Below the pieces are notes generated by a model, which worked only from the letters and a program-made list of their open reading frames with translations, was not told the origin of the DNA and did no database searches. The position numbers and the translations under genes were made by a program. DNA of 64,000 bases from assembly GCA_023974075.1 (NCBI GenBank), contig CM043808.1:19776204-19840203 (forward strand). Reading direction: 5' to 3'. This stretch comes from Chaenocephalus aceratus (lineage: Eukaryota; Chordata; Actinopteri; Perciformes; Channichthyidae). Within the stretch, counting starts at the first letter, position 1, and each line of letters begins with the position of its first letter. Of the stretch, positions 37,117-47,100 are shown in pieces.

Positions 37117-38879
37117 TCAACTTGAACCGTAACAGGTCAGTGCAAAAAGCAGGATGAACGCGGCAGCCAGTGTGGGGAGTTGGATAACTCCGTTACCCTC
37201 AATGACAACAGCGATGCTCTCTGGGCAGAAGAGCGTGATGTCTGTTGACCTGGCACCGATCATGAGAAGTCCGACCGCGATGTCCTCTGTGTCTGGATCA
37301 TCAGACTGCTCCACCTGATGACAAGAACAGATAAACGTTACCCAAATTGCCTCTCAGAAATGTGTTTTCTGAAAAATACACCAGTGACATATCACATCAA
37401 ATAACCGTATATTTTGTGCATAATGTGGGTTTAAGGAAATGCCTATTAGCATTGCACAACATAATGTTACAGCACCAGAAACGTCAGCCTCCAAAATAAC
37501 CAATCGGTGGTCATAAATGCTTTCAACAAAAAAACATTTATAACCTTCATAAGGGTAGGATTTATATTATCACTGTATTAGACTGTTACCATTAGCTAGT
37601 TGTACCTAATAAACTGGCAACTGAATATGTATTTACAGTATAATCTCTCCCTACTACACATACAAAAAAATATGGGGAACACTAGAAATTATTTTGTATT
37701 GAACACTGATGCTGCAGGAAAGAAAGCCCTCTCTTGATTGTGTATTTTATTAAATCACGTGAGCTCATTTTTTACACTGAAACCTAAGAGCTTAATTTCA
37801 AATAAATCCTAAAGTAGAAATCATATTCAACACCTCTGAAGTGTTGAAGTAAAGGGAGATTATGTTCAACATGTCCATTGTGTACCTTACAATAATTACA
37901 ATTCTTATGGCAATATTCAAATCTTGGAACTAGAACCTGAATGGGATGTGAGCAACACAAGAGATAATGTTTGATTAACACCTCAGTGACAGAATCAAGC
38001 TTTGATGACACCAGGACAGTTCATACTTTTTCAAACTCAATCTATCATTTATTATAATTTTTTCACTATAAAAATTCAAATAATTGTCTCCCTGCGATAG
38101 AGCTCCCGAAACAATGTAACAAGATAAACTATATTTTTGGATGATCTGTCACATAGATTGAAAACAGTTATTATGCTGACTTACATGCTACAGCCTCAGA
38201 AACGTGGAGTCATCTTCATGCAGATATGCAGGCAGAGCACGGAGGACAGCAGCACGTCGGACATGGACGTCACCTTGCTCCTTGAGTGTGAGAACATATC
38301 TTTGTTTTACTTTGGATGCTAAACAGTATAACCACACAACAATTGATATCACAAGAAAGTGCTCTTCCATGACTGAAGAGATTAACATTTTGACAAAGAT
38401 AATCCACTCTAGTATGAGAATAAAACACCAAGAGGCATAACCGACTCACCTGGAGGTCATAGGAGGCAAATAGCTGATCCAGAACTTCAGTTTCCTTTCC
38501 TTGCTTGCCGCCTTCTTCCTGAACAGGCTCTGAAGATGGAGGACATGTCTATCCAACTCCGCATAGAAGTGGTTCTTCAGGTTGAGGTTTGTTATCCTGT
38601 GAAACTCTGCTAAAATATAAAATGACTATTTAATTCACAGTACAATGTATATGTGGACTGAAGGCAGCAGAGATAAACAAAAACATAACATGCTAAATCT
38701 GAGTAAACATGTCAAAGTTATCAGTGACACCGGCACACAAAATAATTATATAGTTGTAATCAATAAAATATGTTCACCTGTGACTCCATTTTCAAGGCAG
38801 GTCAGCGTTCCAGGGTCTCTCCAACAGGTAGCTCATCATTGATGATCTCATTGCGCCGCAGGGCAAAGGTAGTCTGCAT
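37117..38879 (-). pseudogene. SAMD3-like uncharacterised fish protein, four exons, decayed
   Basis: Minus-strand exons: 38879-38778 (starts MQTTFALRRNEIINDELP, donor GTGAAC); 38609-38450 (FHRITNLNLKNHFYAELDRH, then after a frame change LDQLFASYDLQ, donor GTGAGT); 38280-38185 (EQGDVHVRRAAVLRALPAYL, donor GTAAGT); 37314-37117 (VEQSDDPD, then VAVGLL-type text, SIAVVIEG, LAAAFILLFALT, stop). A polyadenylation signal follows at 36833-36838. The order matches the C-terminal half of multicopy fish proteins often labelled SAMD3-like. The last two junctions are in phase. Defects are an in-frame TGA (38804-38802) where the family has Trp, an in-frame TAG (38190-38188), a frame change near 38505-38520 and an out-of-phase first junction. 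The molecular function of the family is unknown to me. Confidence 0.7.
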
Positions 38880-39049
38880 TAACTTTTAAATCAAGGGAAT
38901 AATAATGTTATAATGTTCAAGTAACTCTGCCCTTGTAATTTCAGTGTTGAGCACTAAATATTCATTCACATTTTAGTAACCATGTGGAATAAACATGGAT
39001 GCGGGAAGGGGCTGCAGCACCCCCTAAACGCGGCGCAACTACAGTGTAA

Positions 39050-39215
39050 CAGCCCCTACAAACGGCGGCACTTGCCGGCAGGCATGTCTGAAGATAGACC
39101 AACAGCCAATCACATGAAAGCTATGCTCCCACAATGCAGTTCGGCTAAGCGTGACCTCACCCCATTCAAAGTGAAGGGCAGAAGCGTCAACGCACGCCGC
39201 TGTGTGTAGGGGCCG
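39050..39215 (-). mobile_element. Harbinger-like MITE, 166 bp
   Basis: The ends CAGCCCCTACAAACGGCGGC and, reversed, CGGCCCCTACACACAGCGGC are inverted. TAA flanks both sides (39047-39049 and 39216-39218). TWA duplication is the PIF/Harbinger rule. Inverted, its sequence aligns with the 299-bp MITE at 46114 (TGCGTTGACGCTTC, then ACTGCATTGTGGGA). Confidence 0.85.
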
Positions 39216-39218
39216 TAA

Positions 39219-39405
39219 CGTCACTCCATTCACTTTGAATGGAGTGACGTTACGCTATGCCAAACTGCATTGTGACAATCAAATCATTTGCCAGTACAAG
39301 CTCTAGCCAATCAAACCGCGTGCTTGTGTGTCCTGGGCGGGATATTCATGTGAGTGGTTGTTGGTCGAGCTTCAGACAAGCCCGCCGCCGTGTGTGTAGG
39401 GGCCA
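39219..39405 (+). mobile_element. Harbinger-like MITE, partial second copy
   Basis: It continues directly from the previous copy in the opposite orientation. It has the body CCAGTACAAGCTCTAGCCAA and the right end CCGCCGTGTGTGTAGGGGCC followed by TAA, but no left inverted terminus. A 14-base hairpin (CGTCACTCCATTCA, inverted at 39234) lies at its start. The head-to-head arrangement suggests insertion of one copy into the other, or recombination between them. Confidence 0.7.
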
Positions 39406-39492
39406 TAAGCATGGCATGCCACAGTTGCGCCGCTGCGAGGCTTCACTCGCACTCCCCCCAGCGCGTCACAGTTTCTCCATTGTGAGGCTTAC

Positions 39493-39533
39493 CAGATTGA
39501 AGAAGCCATATATCTGCCAGTTGCTTCAGTTTC
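39493..39533 (-). CDS. Possible upstream exon of the captured gene
   Basis: On the minus strand, acceptor TTTTAAG precedes 41 bases and donor ATCTG|GTAAGC follows. Two frames are open. It lies upstream of the SAMD3-like exons in the same orientation and inside the same element. Support is splice signals only. Confidence 0.25.
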
Positions 39534-39604
39534 CTTAAAAGAAAAAACATTGAAGGTTAGCTGGGTTGCAAAGTTTTCACAAAATGATCTGAGAAACACT
39601 ATTT

Positions 39605-40166
39605 TCGAACCTAAAATGGCGGCAGGCGGAGCGCTTTTCTTCTTTTGTGTTACAGCATGCATGTCTGTGCATGTTTTATTAACTTAGACTAGAGGCATAG
39701 CGGATTTACGTTCATTTTATCCACTAACGTTATACCATAACCGTGCGTTCTGCATGTTTGTAAAAGCAAGCCAACTTGAAACACTAGACTATTAATCTGT
39801 TAAATCCGGCAGCCGTCGGTACCGAGGGGTTCTTGTTCACGAAACTTTGTCTCAGGGCTTCTTAACATTTAAAAACCAAGATAAGATATCAGATTAAAGC
39901 TGAAATTCCACATATTATAGAATTATTAAAATCATCACTGTGCGCTCGTTACCTTTGCTGAGTTACATGTATTTGAAAACGCTGGGGGGTATAAATGACC
40001 TTGTAAAATGAATAGTCTAGTGTTTGCTTGCTTTTACAAACATGCAGAACGCACGGTTATGGTACATTGTAGTGGATCAAATGAACGTAAATCCTCTAAA
40101 TTAATAAAACATGCGGTAACAAAAAGAAGAAAGAAAAGGCGCCGCCTACCGCCATTTTAGGTTCGA
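39605..40166. mobile_element. Inverted-repeat element, 562 bp
   Basis: TCGAACCTAAAATGGCGG starts the left arm and its inverse ends the right arm. Arms of about 150-180 bases (39605-39790, 40010-40166) include GTGCGTTCTGCATGTTTGTA and its inverse, with modest divergence. The unique centre is about 220 bases. There is no coding and no clear target duplication. Confidence 0.75.
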
Positions 40167-40403
40167 CTTTTCCAGAAAACTATTGCAACACAAACGTTCC
40201 ACTTTGAGATATAACTTAAAACAATATAAAAAATACTGTCTTACACGTAAGTTAAATCGTTTTTCAAGTGAGGCAGATATTAAATGTAGGCTAGCTAACA
40301 AGAGCTCAAATCAAACTAACACACCATGCGACACAAAGTGCATTAGATGCAGAAATGAATAACACATCATTTAAATACTGTGCAAAGGCAAGACGTAACT
40401 CAC

Positions 40404-40560
40404 CAGAGTAGTGCGGCCTAAAAAGGATCACGATTCCGGCAGTGAGAGCACGGTGGGCAAAGTATTCTTAAAAGTTTGAGCGATTTCAACAGAGGCGAGC
40501 AGATACTGGCGGGCGGACTCTGGTGAAGGATCTACGTCTCGGCACGTCGGGGGCGGAGCA
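40404..40560 (-). promoter_or_regulatory. CpG-rich 5' region and first-exon donor
   Basis: 40480-40570 is locally CpG-rich and contains TGACGTCA (40569-40576). On the minus strand it is followed by a consensus donor CTCTG|GTGAGT at 40404. This fits a promoter and noncoding first exon for the minus-strand gene in the element. Inference only. Confidence 0.35.
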
Positions 40561-41190
40561 CATACGTGATGACGTCAGACCAGCGTCAGACAGATTCATT
40601 ACAAATGTTTGAGTATTACCAATATGACCCAAAGTGGTTGAACACTGTATACACAATAATAAATCAGTTCATAGTCATCAGAAAATTAGCGGTGAATTAA
40701 CTTTTTGAAATGTTTGAGTTAAAACAATCAATTTGCTTTCAGAAGCTTGTAATGTTCGGTCTTACAGTGTGCAAGAACACTGGTGATTCTGTGAAATCAC
40801 TGGCTGATTAGTGGTTTTGAAAAATCACTGTTGTGGTTGTAGTGGTTTTTCAAAATCACTTACTAGTGATTCAATAAGTTACAGAATTGTATAATTATAT
40901 AAATATAGGTAAAATATAGTGATAAAATATAGGTTACATACCTTGTGTTGTGAGAAATGACAAAAAGATGGTTCCAGAATGATTCAGAAGTGGGAAAATG
41001 AATAAAGCAACCTCTGGGTTAAAAATAACCCAGGCAGGTGTTCAACTGCAATTGAAGCCCTAATAACCCCTTTGACCCAGCATGAACAACCCACCAGTGT
41101 GTTTACAGTACCCAAATAACCCATAATTATGACCCAGCCAAATCAACCCAGCAATGTGTTTATAGAAATAACCCAGCATTTTTAAGAGTG

Positions 41191-41984
41191 AACTCTTATG
41201 TTTCTGTGTTAACACCCTCTTACTGTTGCCCGATCAATGCTACCTATTGAATGAATCATGCATAAATTACTGTAATGTGTTATATGATACAGAACTTTAA
41301 ACAGATGATATACAATATAAATAATTCTGATTTAAATATTTTCTCTGTTTCCACCATCTTTATTAATGACAGAAGTTTTGGCAGGACTTACTGTAAAGTG
41401 GGCTGATGTATTGGATTACTTCTATTAATTTCTATTTCTATTAAATCATCTTTAACAACATGAGACACTGTTGCCCCCAAGTGGTCAGGAAAAAAAGTAA
41501 ATTGCAAGAGCTGTTAACAAAATGTGGAGGAGATGAAATAGCCTGCCAGTTGAAATCTCTCTTGTAGACTATAGTTTATGTTGGTCATGTAAAGTGAAAT
41601 TTTTCAGAATGATTAAATACAAGGATGGTGTTGTCCCGATGTGTCAGGACTGGTGATAAACAACAACATCTGAAAATGGTTCTAATCCCAGGCTTCAGAA
41701 GAAAACACAAGGTCAGAGTTGTCCCTGTGTACATTCATGCATCTGTTGCATACTGATAAAGCAGAGAGAAGTATGATTGTGCTCCAACAGAAGAGAAACT
41801 CATCAGAAGTTAGCAGCTCTTACTATACTGTCAAATGTACAGCTCTCTATTGAAGCACTTCTATCTGCTTTCAAAGCTCCCCTCTTACTATAGAGCTTGG
41901 TATTAAATAGGCTTGAGATCATTTTCAACTTACAGCTGTTCAGCATTTGAGTGGTTAACCTAAAGAAGCCTATCTCACCATCTC
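41191..41984. other. No gene seen
   Basis: Nothing recognisable. Confidence 0.5.
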
Positions 41985-42118
41985 CTCCTACTATTCTATT
42001 TGTGTTTGTATTTACTTGTTTTATTGTGTTGCATTGTTGGAGGAGCCTGTGACCTAACATTTTCTTTGTACACTGTAGATATGTACAAATGACAATAAAA
42101 CCCTTGAAACTTGAAACT
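41985..42118 (+). mobile_element. LINE 3' tail (CAATAAA, TTGAAAC repeats)
   Basis: ATGACAATAAAACCCTTGAA followed by ACTTGAAAC repeats is a typical end of fish LINEs that terminate in CTTGAA-type short repeats. The upstream 100 bases (TTGTTTTATTGTGTTGCATT onward) also fit the 3' UTR. The coding body is not recognised. Confidence 0.6.
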
Positions 42119-42490
42119 CACTTATATTTTACAATAGAGAAAAACTTAAAAATAATGTTTTTTATTTGTCCTATTAATTTACAAATTGCTCTACCAGAAA
42201 AAGTTTATTTCAATGTGTTGGGGTTGGAACTAGCCATAATGTTATCATAACCAAATCTGACAATATCTTCTTGGTTAATCATTTTTTCCATAAAATGTAC
42301 ATTCCATACGTAACTTATTTTAATGTCTTCATTTTTTATCTGAGCCATGGTCAAAAACCTAAAGAAATACAGTTCACATATTAAAAGAAAAGCAGTAAAT
42401 ATTTACATTTAAGGTCCATTTTTGTATATTTGCATTCTGTCGAATTATGATATGTTTCATTCATGTGATTAGCCTGAATGTGGCACACAG

Positions 42491-42579
42491 GTTTCCCTGT
42501 ATGGGCCGATCAGCCTGAGGCACCTGATGACCCCTCGCCGAAGCGTTTCCATGGTTTGAGCAGTGTGATTGACAGCTGA
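42491..42579 (+). CDS. Candidate host terminal exon D
   Basis: After a modest acceptor (TGTGGCACACAG) the sequence is markedly GC-rich. Entered in phase 1 it stays open for 28 codons to TGA at 42577-42579; the acidic, proline-rich peptide includes ADQPEAPDDPSPKRFHG and ends SSVIDS. The phase equals that of candidates A to C. What follows (42580-42860) is pyrimidine-rich and UTR-like. I do not recognise the protein. A frame of 28 codons is not significant alone. Confidence 0.3.
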
Positions 42580-43020
42580 GTTTGGGGTGAGGTCGGAAGG
42601 TCGTCCTCACTGTTCCTCCTCCCTGTGTTCCACGCTCACACTAATCACATCCTCAGCCTTGACAGATCATCCATCTTTCTCATCCCATGCTGCATTGCTT
42701 CTCCCTCTTCCTTGTCACCGTCTGCCCTCAGAGAAGAGGTCGACAAATGGAGACTGCGTCATGCATCTCTGTTAATTATCGACCTGACTTGTTGCTGTTT
42801 TAATGAACACGCCAACTTCTGGGTTTACTTCCTTGTATTGGAGCAAACCCAACCTGTCTTAAAACTGAAACCTAAAAAGATTGCTGCATCAGGTCAATGC
42901 ATTTACATTATTCTCCCATATTATCATTGTTATTATTATTAAATGGCACTGCACGCAGCCACTCATTTAAAATCTTCACCACACACAGGAAATAACAAAT
43001 ATAAAGTCAGGATGGAGTTT

Positions 43021-43238
43021 TTAGGCCCCGTCCAAACGGAGACGAAACGGACCCGAAAACGAACCGAATTCGATATCAAAAAAGTCTTCCGTCCACACGG
43101 AATTGGCTCAATAAACGTGTCCATCCACACAAGACTGCTCGAACCGCTGGAGACGCTGTAGTACATATGCCGGGCCTGTAAGTGGCGCTGTACTTCCGCC
43201 ACAAAATACACCAAAAGCAGCGAAGAAGACCGATGACG

Positions 43239-43269
<31 letters not shown>

Positions 43270-43635
43270 TATATTATTATTGTTGCTGATGGTAGTGGTA
43301 GAGGAGCTGTACATGTTGCACTAAAATCTGTATCATGGTCAGTAGCTTCTGGAGCACGAACGCAACCCTGTGATCCGCCATTGTTGTTGTTGTTGGTTGT
43401 GGTGAAACGCATCAGCAATGACACGGGTGACGCAGGGGTGAGCGTATAGGGCGTACACACGGAGCCGCAAGCGTTTCGTCCTCAGACCTACCCACTTTGG
43501 GAGCCGTAATCAAAGGGTATCGGATTCGGGCTCCGAATCCGCGTTTCCGTGTCGGCCTCGTGTGGACGAACTGTCTATACAATAGAGAACGTTAGCGGAT
43601 TCAACTGATATCGTCACTGTGTGGACGGGGCCTAA
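43021..43635. mobile_element. Harbinger-like non-autonomous element, ~615 bp
   Basis: Left end TTAGGCCCCGTCCAAACGGA and right end reversed TTAGGCCCCGTCCACACAGT are inverted. The GGCC...GTCCACACGG start is characteristic of PIF/Harbinger elements in fish. The flanking triplets are TTA on the left and TAA on the right, so a direct TWA duplication is not demonstrated. Internally it has an (ATT)n microsatellite (43230-43281) and the module 43145-43230 shared with the MITE at 19880. There is no transposase. Confidence 0.8.
43230..43281. repeat. (ATT)n microsatellite
   Basis: Interrupted run of ATT units. Confidence 0.93.
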
Positions 43636-44662
43636 ATCTTGTCCCAATCAAAGAAGACAGATTTAAGTGCATGGTGCCTCTCTAACCAGTTCTAACAGAC
43701 TGCTGGGTCAAATATAACATCTGCTACGCTGATTAAACTAATATCTCACCCAGACTGCAAGGTCCCCGATCGACATGATATCCTCAAATTACCATCCTCA
43801 TGTCCTCGCAGTGTTCCCTCGCTTGTGCCAGGCGCACATTATAATGTCTGATGTGCCGTTAAAGATATTACATCACTGGTTGAAGGAAAGTGCTCCATGG
43901 AGGCACATTTACAGTGAGAACATTGCGACTCCGTCATTGACTCATTTAGTCTTTTGTTGGGTATTTTCAGGCCCTGCTAAATGTTATTTTTGTAAATAAT
44001 TATGTTGTGTGCATCGTCATCATTGCCAAAAAAAAAAAAAAAACAGTTATGGACAGTACTGGCTTATTTTTGTTCTCAATTAATCTACTGATTATTTCTA
44101 GATAGATATATTACATTTTTATTCTATAAAGTGTCAGAAAACTGGAAAAATGTGAATTCCTGTTTCTAAAAGTCCAAGGTGATGTCTCTAAATGTCTTTT
44201 TCTTTCACTCTAAAACCCAATGATAGTCACATAAATCTAAAATAAAATGGTGAAGAACAGGAAATGTCCTTATCTGGGAGGCAGAAAAGAGTCTCTTTTG
44301 CATTCAAAGTTACTAAAAACTAACTATAAAAATAGTAGATTATTTCAGTTTTTCTTGATAAGTCGACGAATCGTTCCAGCTGTATTACGTTTAAAGCTTC
44401 GCTGTGCAGACTATAGACTGTGTTATTTAATGTCCAAGTGTGTAGGTTCATCTGATCTCTGGCTGTCAGGCTTTTTTAACTGTAGTTTAATAGTTAAATG
44501 TCTTTAGATTGATGGTAAGGCTTTAAGTATGTGAGCTATTATCATCTGAGCACACATTTAACAGATCCTGATGTACACCAGGTTATATTCTCTCTTGAAA
44601 TCTAGATGAAATAAGATTAGAAATGGTCATTTAAAAAAAAGAAATGATGTGAGCTCCCCATT
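43636..44662. other. No gene seen
   Basis: Contains an A-run at 44029-44043. Nothing else is recognised. Confidence 0.5.
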
Positions 44663-44957
44663 GACATCAGGACAGCAGATTGCTTACACACCTTCCGGCG
44701 CAGACTGAAAACTCATCTCTTTCGACTCCACTTCGAGCAATAGAACTACAGTATTAACAAAGCACTTATATACTAATAAAGGACTGGCTTATCTATAGCC
44801 AGTTGAGTAGCACTTGAAATGTTTTTGCTCTATGAAACCTGATGTACTTATATGATTCTGTTTTCCTCAAGTTTGTATTTTGTTGGTCGAACGCAGTTAT
44901 TGTAAGTCGCTTTGGATAAAAGCGCCAGCTAAATGCAATGTAATGTAATGTAATGTC
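44663..44957 (+). pseudogene. LINE 3' end: last RT codons, UTR and (AATGT)n tail
   Basis: 44663-44743 encodes TADCLHTFRRRLKTHLFRLH and a stop, the standard C-terminal tail of a fish LINE reverse transcriptase (the TFRRxLKTHLFR pattern). About 190 bases of 3' UTR follow, with TTGTAAGTCGCTTTGGATAA and AAGCGCCAGCTAAATG, and then (TAATG)n at 44936-44957. This is a very common fish LINE end. The copy is extremely 5'-truncated. Confidence 0.85.
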
Positions 44958-45695
44958 ATAATCAATTAGTTCATCACGTTTTACCAACTTAATGTCAGCA
45001 TGAGGCCGGTTATCATCATCAACTCCAGTTAGGATCATCAATCAAATTAAGAGTCGAGGCAGTTGTGGTTGGCATTGACCTGATGTGTGAAACTTGATTT
45101 TGTCAGCAGGTGCAAAGCGCTCAGTGGAGGAGAGACATGAATCAGCACAGGCTGCTGCCAGGATGACTGACAAAGTCACTCAATAACACGGTGGCAGCAG
45201 CAGCTGAAGGTTGGCAGTTATGTCACATCAGATAAATGTTGAATGTGAACAGCTATGGAGGAAGTTGACTATGTGTTTTCTGGTTTTTAGGACAGACTGC
45301 AACTTCTTTGCCTCAAAAGTAAAACAATACAGTAAGTGCTAAAACATGCATTATTTCTATTGACCAACAGGGGTCGACTCCACTGGTTGCAATATGAAGT
45401 CAGATTGTGTAAGTGTGTAAGAAATTATATTAATAATTACCAATGAAAACATTTTCCCTACAAGTTGTAAGTTCCTAAATGTTTCACGTCGTCTTTAATA
45501 CAGTGTGACATTCAACCAAAAAGCTATGCTTCTATTTAGAGTAAACAATAAAGCTGTGAATAGTGTGCTTGACTTCAGATTGACAATTTGCTAAGCCAAA
45601 AGTACTGTTTAAGTTTTATGTTAGAACTTGACGGTTCACACTAAAAAGTGAGATTTCAGTTAATGGAAATTAATTGTAACCTTTTTGCTACCTAT
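44958..45695. other. No gene seen
   Basis: Nothing recognisable. Confidence 0.5.
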
Positions 45696-46113
45696 GCAAG
45701 GCAAGGCAAGTTTATTTATATAGCACTTTTCAACACAAGGCAATTCAAAGTGCTTTACAAAAAATGAAAGACATTAAGAAAATGGCATTTAAAATCAGTC
45801 ATTAAAAAGAAAAGCTAATAAAATAAACATTAAAAGAAAAAATACATGGATAAAAGTTACAGTGCAGTCTAAGATATGAATAGTTCAATTAAACATTAAA
45901 AGAAAAAGTACATGGATAAAAGTTACAGTGCAGTCTAAGATATGAATAGTTCAATTAAAAGCAGCGACAAAAAGAAAAGTCTTCGGGAGTGGCTATATAC
46001 AGGACGGTCCTGTATATAAGGTCTCTGAAATGGCTATATACAGGACGGTCCTGTACACAACGCCAAATGGCTATATACAGGACCGTCCTGTACAACACAC
46101 TCTCACTCCCTAA

Positions 46114-46412
46114 CGGCCCGTCCACACAGCGGCATGCGTTGACGCTTCACTGACGTCACTTTTAGCCAAAATGCATCGTGGGAAGCGACGTGGAGCGTAG
46201 CTGGCGTGGCTCGCTGCAAAAGTTGTGCAATGTTCAACTTTTGACGCCTCGGTAGAGGCGTCAGCCAATCGAATCATATGCCAGTACAAGCTCTAGCCAA
46301 TCAAACCGCTGCTTGTGTGTCAGGGGCGGGAGATTCATGTGATTGGTTGTTGATCGAGTTTCAGACACGCCCGCCGGCAAGCGTCAGCGCACACCGCTGT
46401 GTGGACGGGCCG
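46114..46412. mobile_element. Harbinger-like MITE, 299 bp
   Basis: Ends CGGCCCGTCCACACAGCGG and its exact inverse, flanked by TAA (46111-46113, 46413-46415). The opposite arm of the host element reads CGCTTAGGG at 47492-47500, which is the empty site, so the TAA duplication is directly proven. Related copies are at 39050, 39219 and 63175. Confidence 0.95.
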
Positions 46413-46614
46413 TAAGCGTCCAATAGCGACGTTTGGTCAGTGTCCGTGGCGTCCAATTGTGACGCTCCTAGGCTCCTTCAGCGTCATAAAGGGAGAAAAT
46501 AGCTTTCAACTGATTGCAATGTATTCCCATCTGCGTCAGGATTTGACGCTCATGGAAGCACGGCATTCGTTTATGTCGGCTGCCCTTAAAGGTAATGTGA
46601 GCGTCCATTCCCAG

Positions 46615-47100
46615 GAGTAAAGGATGGCAGAAGACACTACACTACCCAGAATCCCCAGCTATCGTTTGGACTACACCATGTGCTCTTGACAAACCCCGTG
46701 ATAGTCCTCAAGCTCTGTGATTGGAGAGTGTGGAGGGTTAAGCCGATGACGTCGCGATTTCCTGAAGTAATCTTCGTAATAACTAGCAAACTAAAGATCA
46801 TGTACATCCACTGCACACATAATCTGAAATAACAACTCATATTTCTCGCATCAAATGACATCAAAACGCATTTTAATGGCCAAACTAACTTTAAAATAGG
46901 CATTTTCTATCGAGAATAAAACGAATTTCGGCCATGTTTTCTTTTTCTGCAGGGAGAAATTTGAAGATCATGTGACATAGACGCCAGCCATCGGAATGAA
47001 TGGTGAAAAAAACGGGGTTTGTCAAACAGAGCACATGGTGTAGTCCAAACGATAGCTGGAGATTCTGGGTAGTGTAGTGTCTTCTGCCATCCTTTACTCA
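46615..47100. repeat. Inner inverted-repeat block
   Basis: GAGTAAAGGATGGCAGAAGA at 46615 and its inverse ending near 47100 begin arms of about 85 bases (with CTATCGTTTGGACTACACCA and its inverse). This is either a further nested MITE or the inner part of the long-TIR element. There is no clear target duplication. Confidence 0.75.

Larger units (their letters stand above)
36504..41190. mobile_element. 4.7-kb TIR element carrying a spliced gene
   Basis: The left end CACTCTTAAAACTACTGGGT and the right end reversed CACTCTTAAAAATGCTGGGT are inverted repeats. Both subterminal regions (to about 36760, and from about 41010) are packed with GGGTTA/TAACCC-like motifs in both orientations, the pattern of transposase-binding arrays. 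Flanks AACTGAA and AACTCTT do not form a clean duplication. Inside lies a multi-exon minus-strand gene (37117-38879, perhaps starting near 40.4 kb), two Harbinger-like MITE copies and a 562-bp inverted-repeat element. No transposase is recognised. The element may be non-autonomous, or the gene may belong to its machinery. Confidence 0.7.

Noticed and set aside
37784..38011. 75-codon minus-strand frame between the SAMD3-like exons
   Set aside because: It lies in the intron between the exon ending at 38185 and the exon starting at 37314. It has no family similarity.
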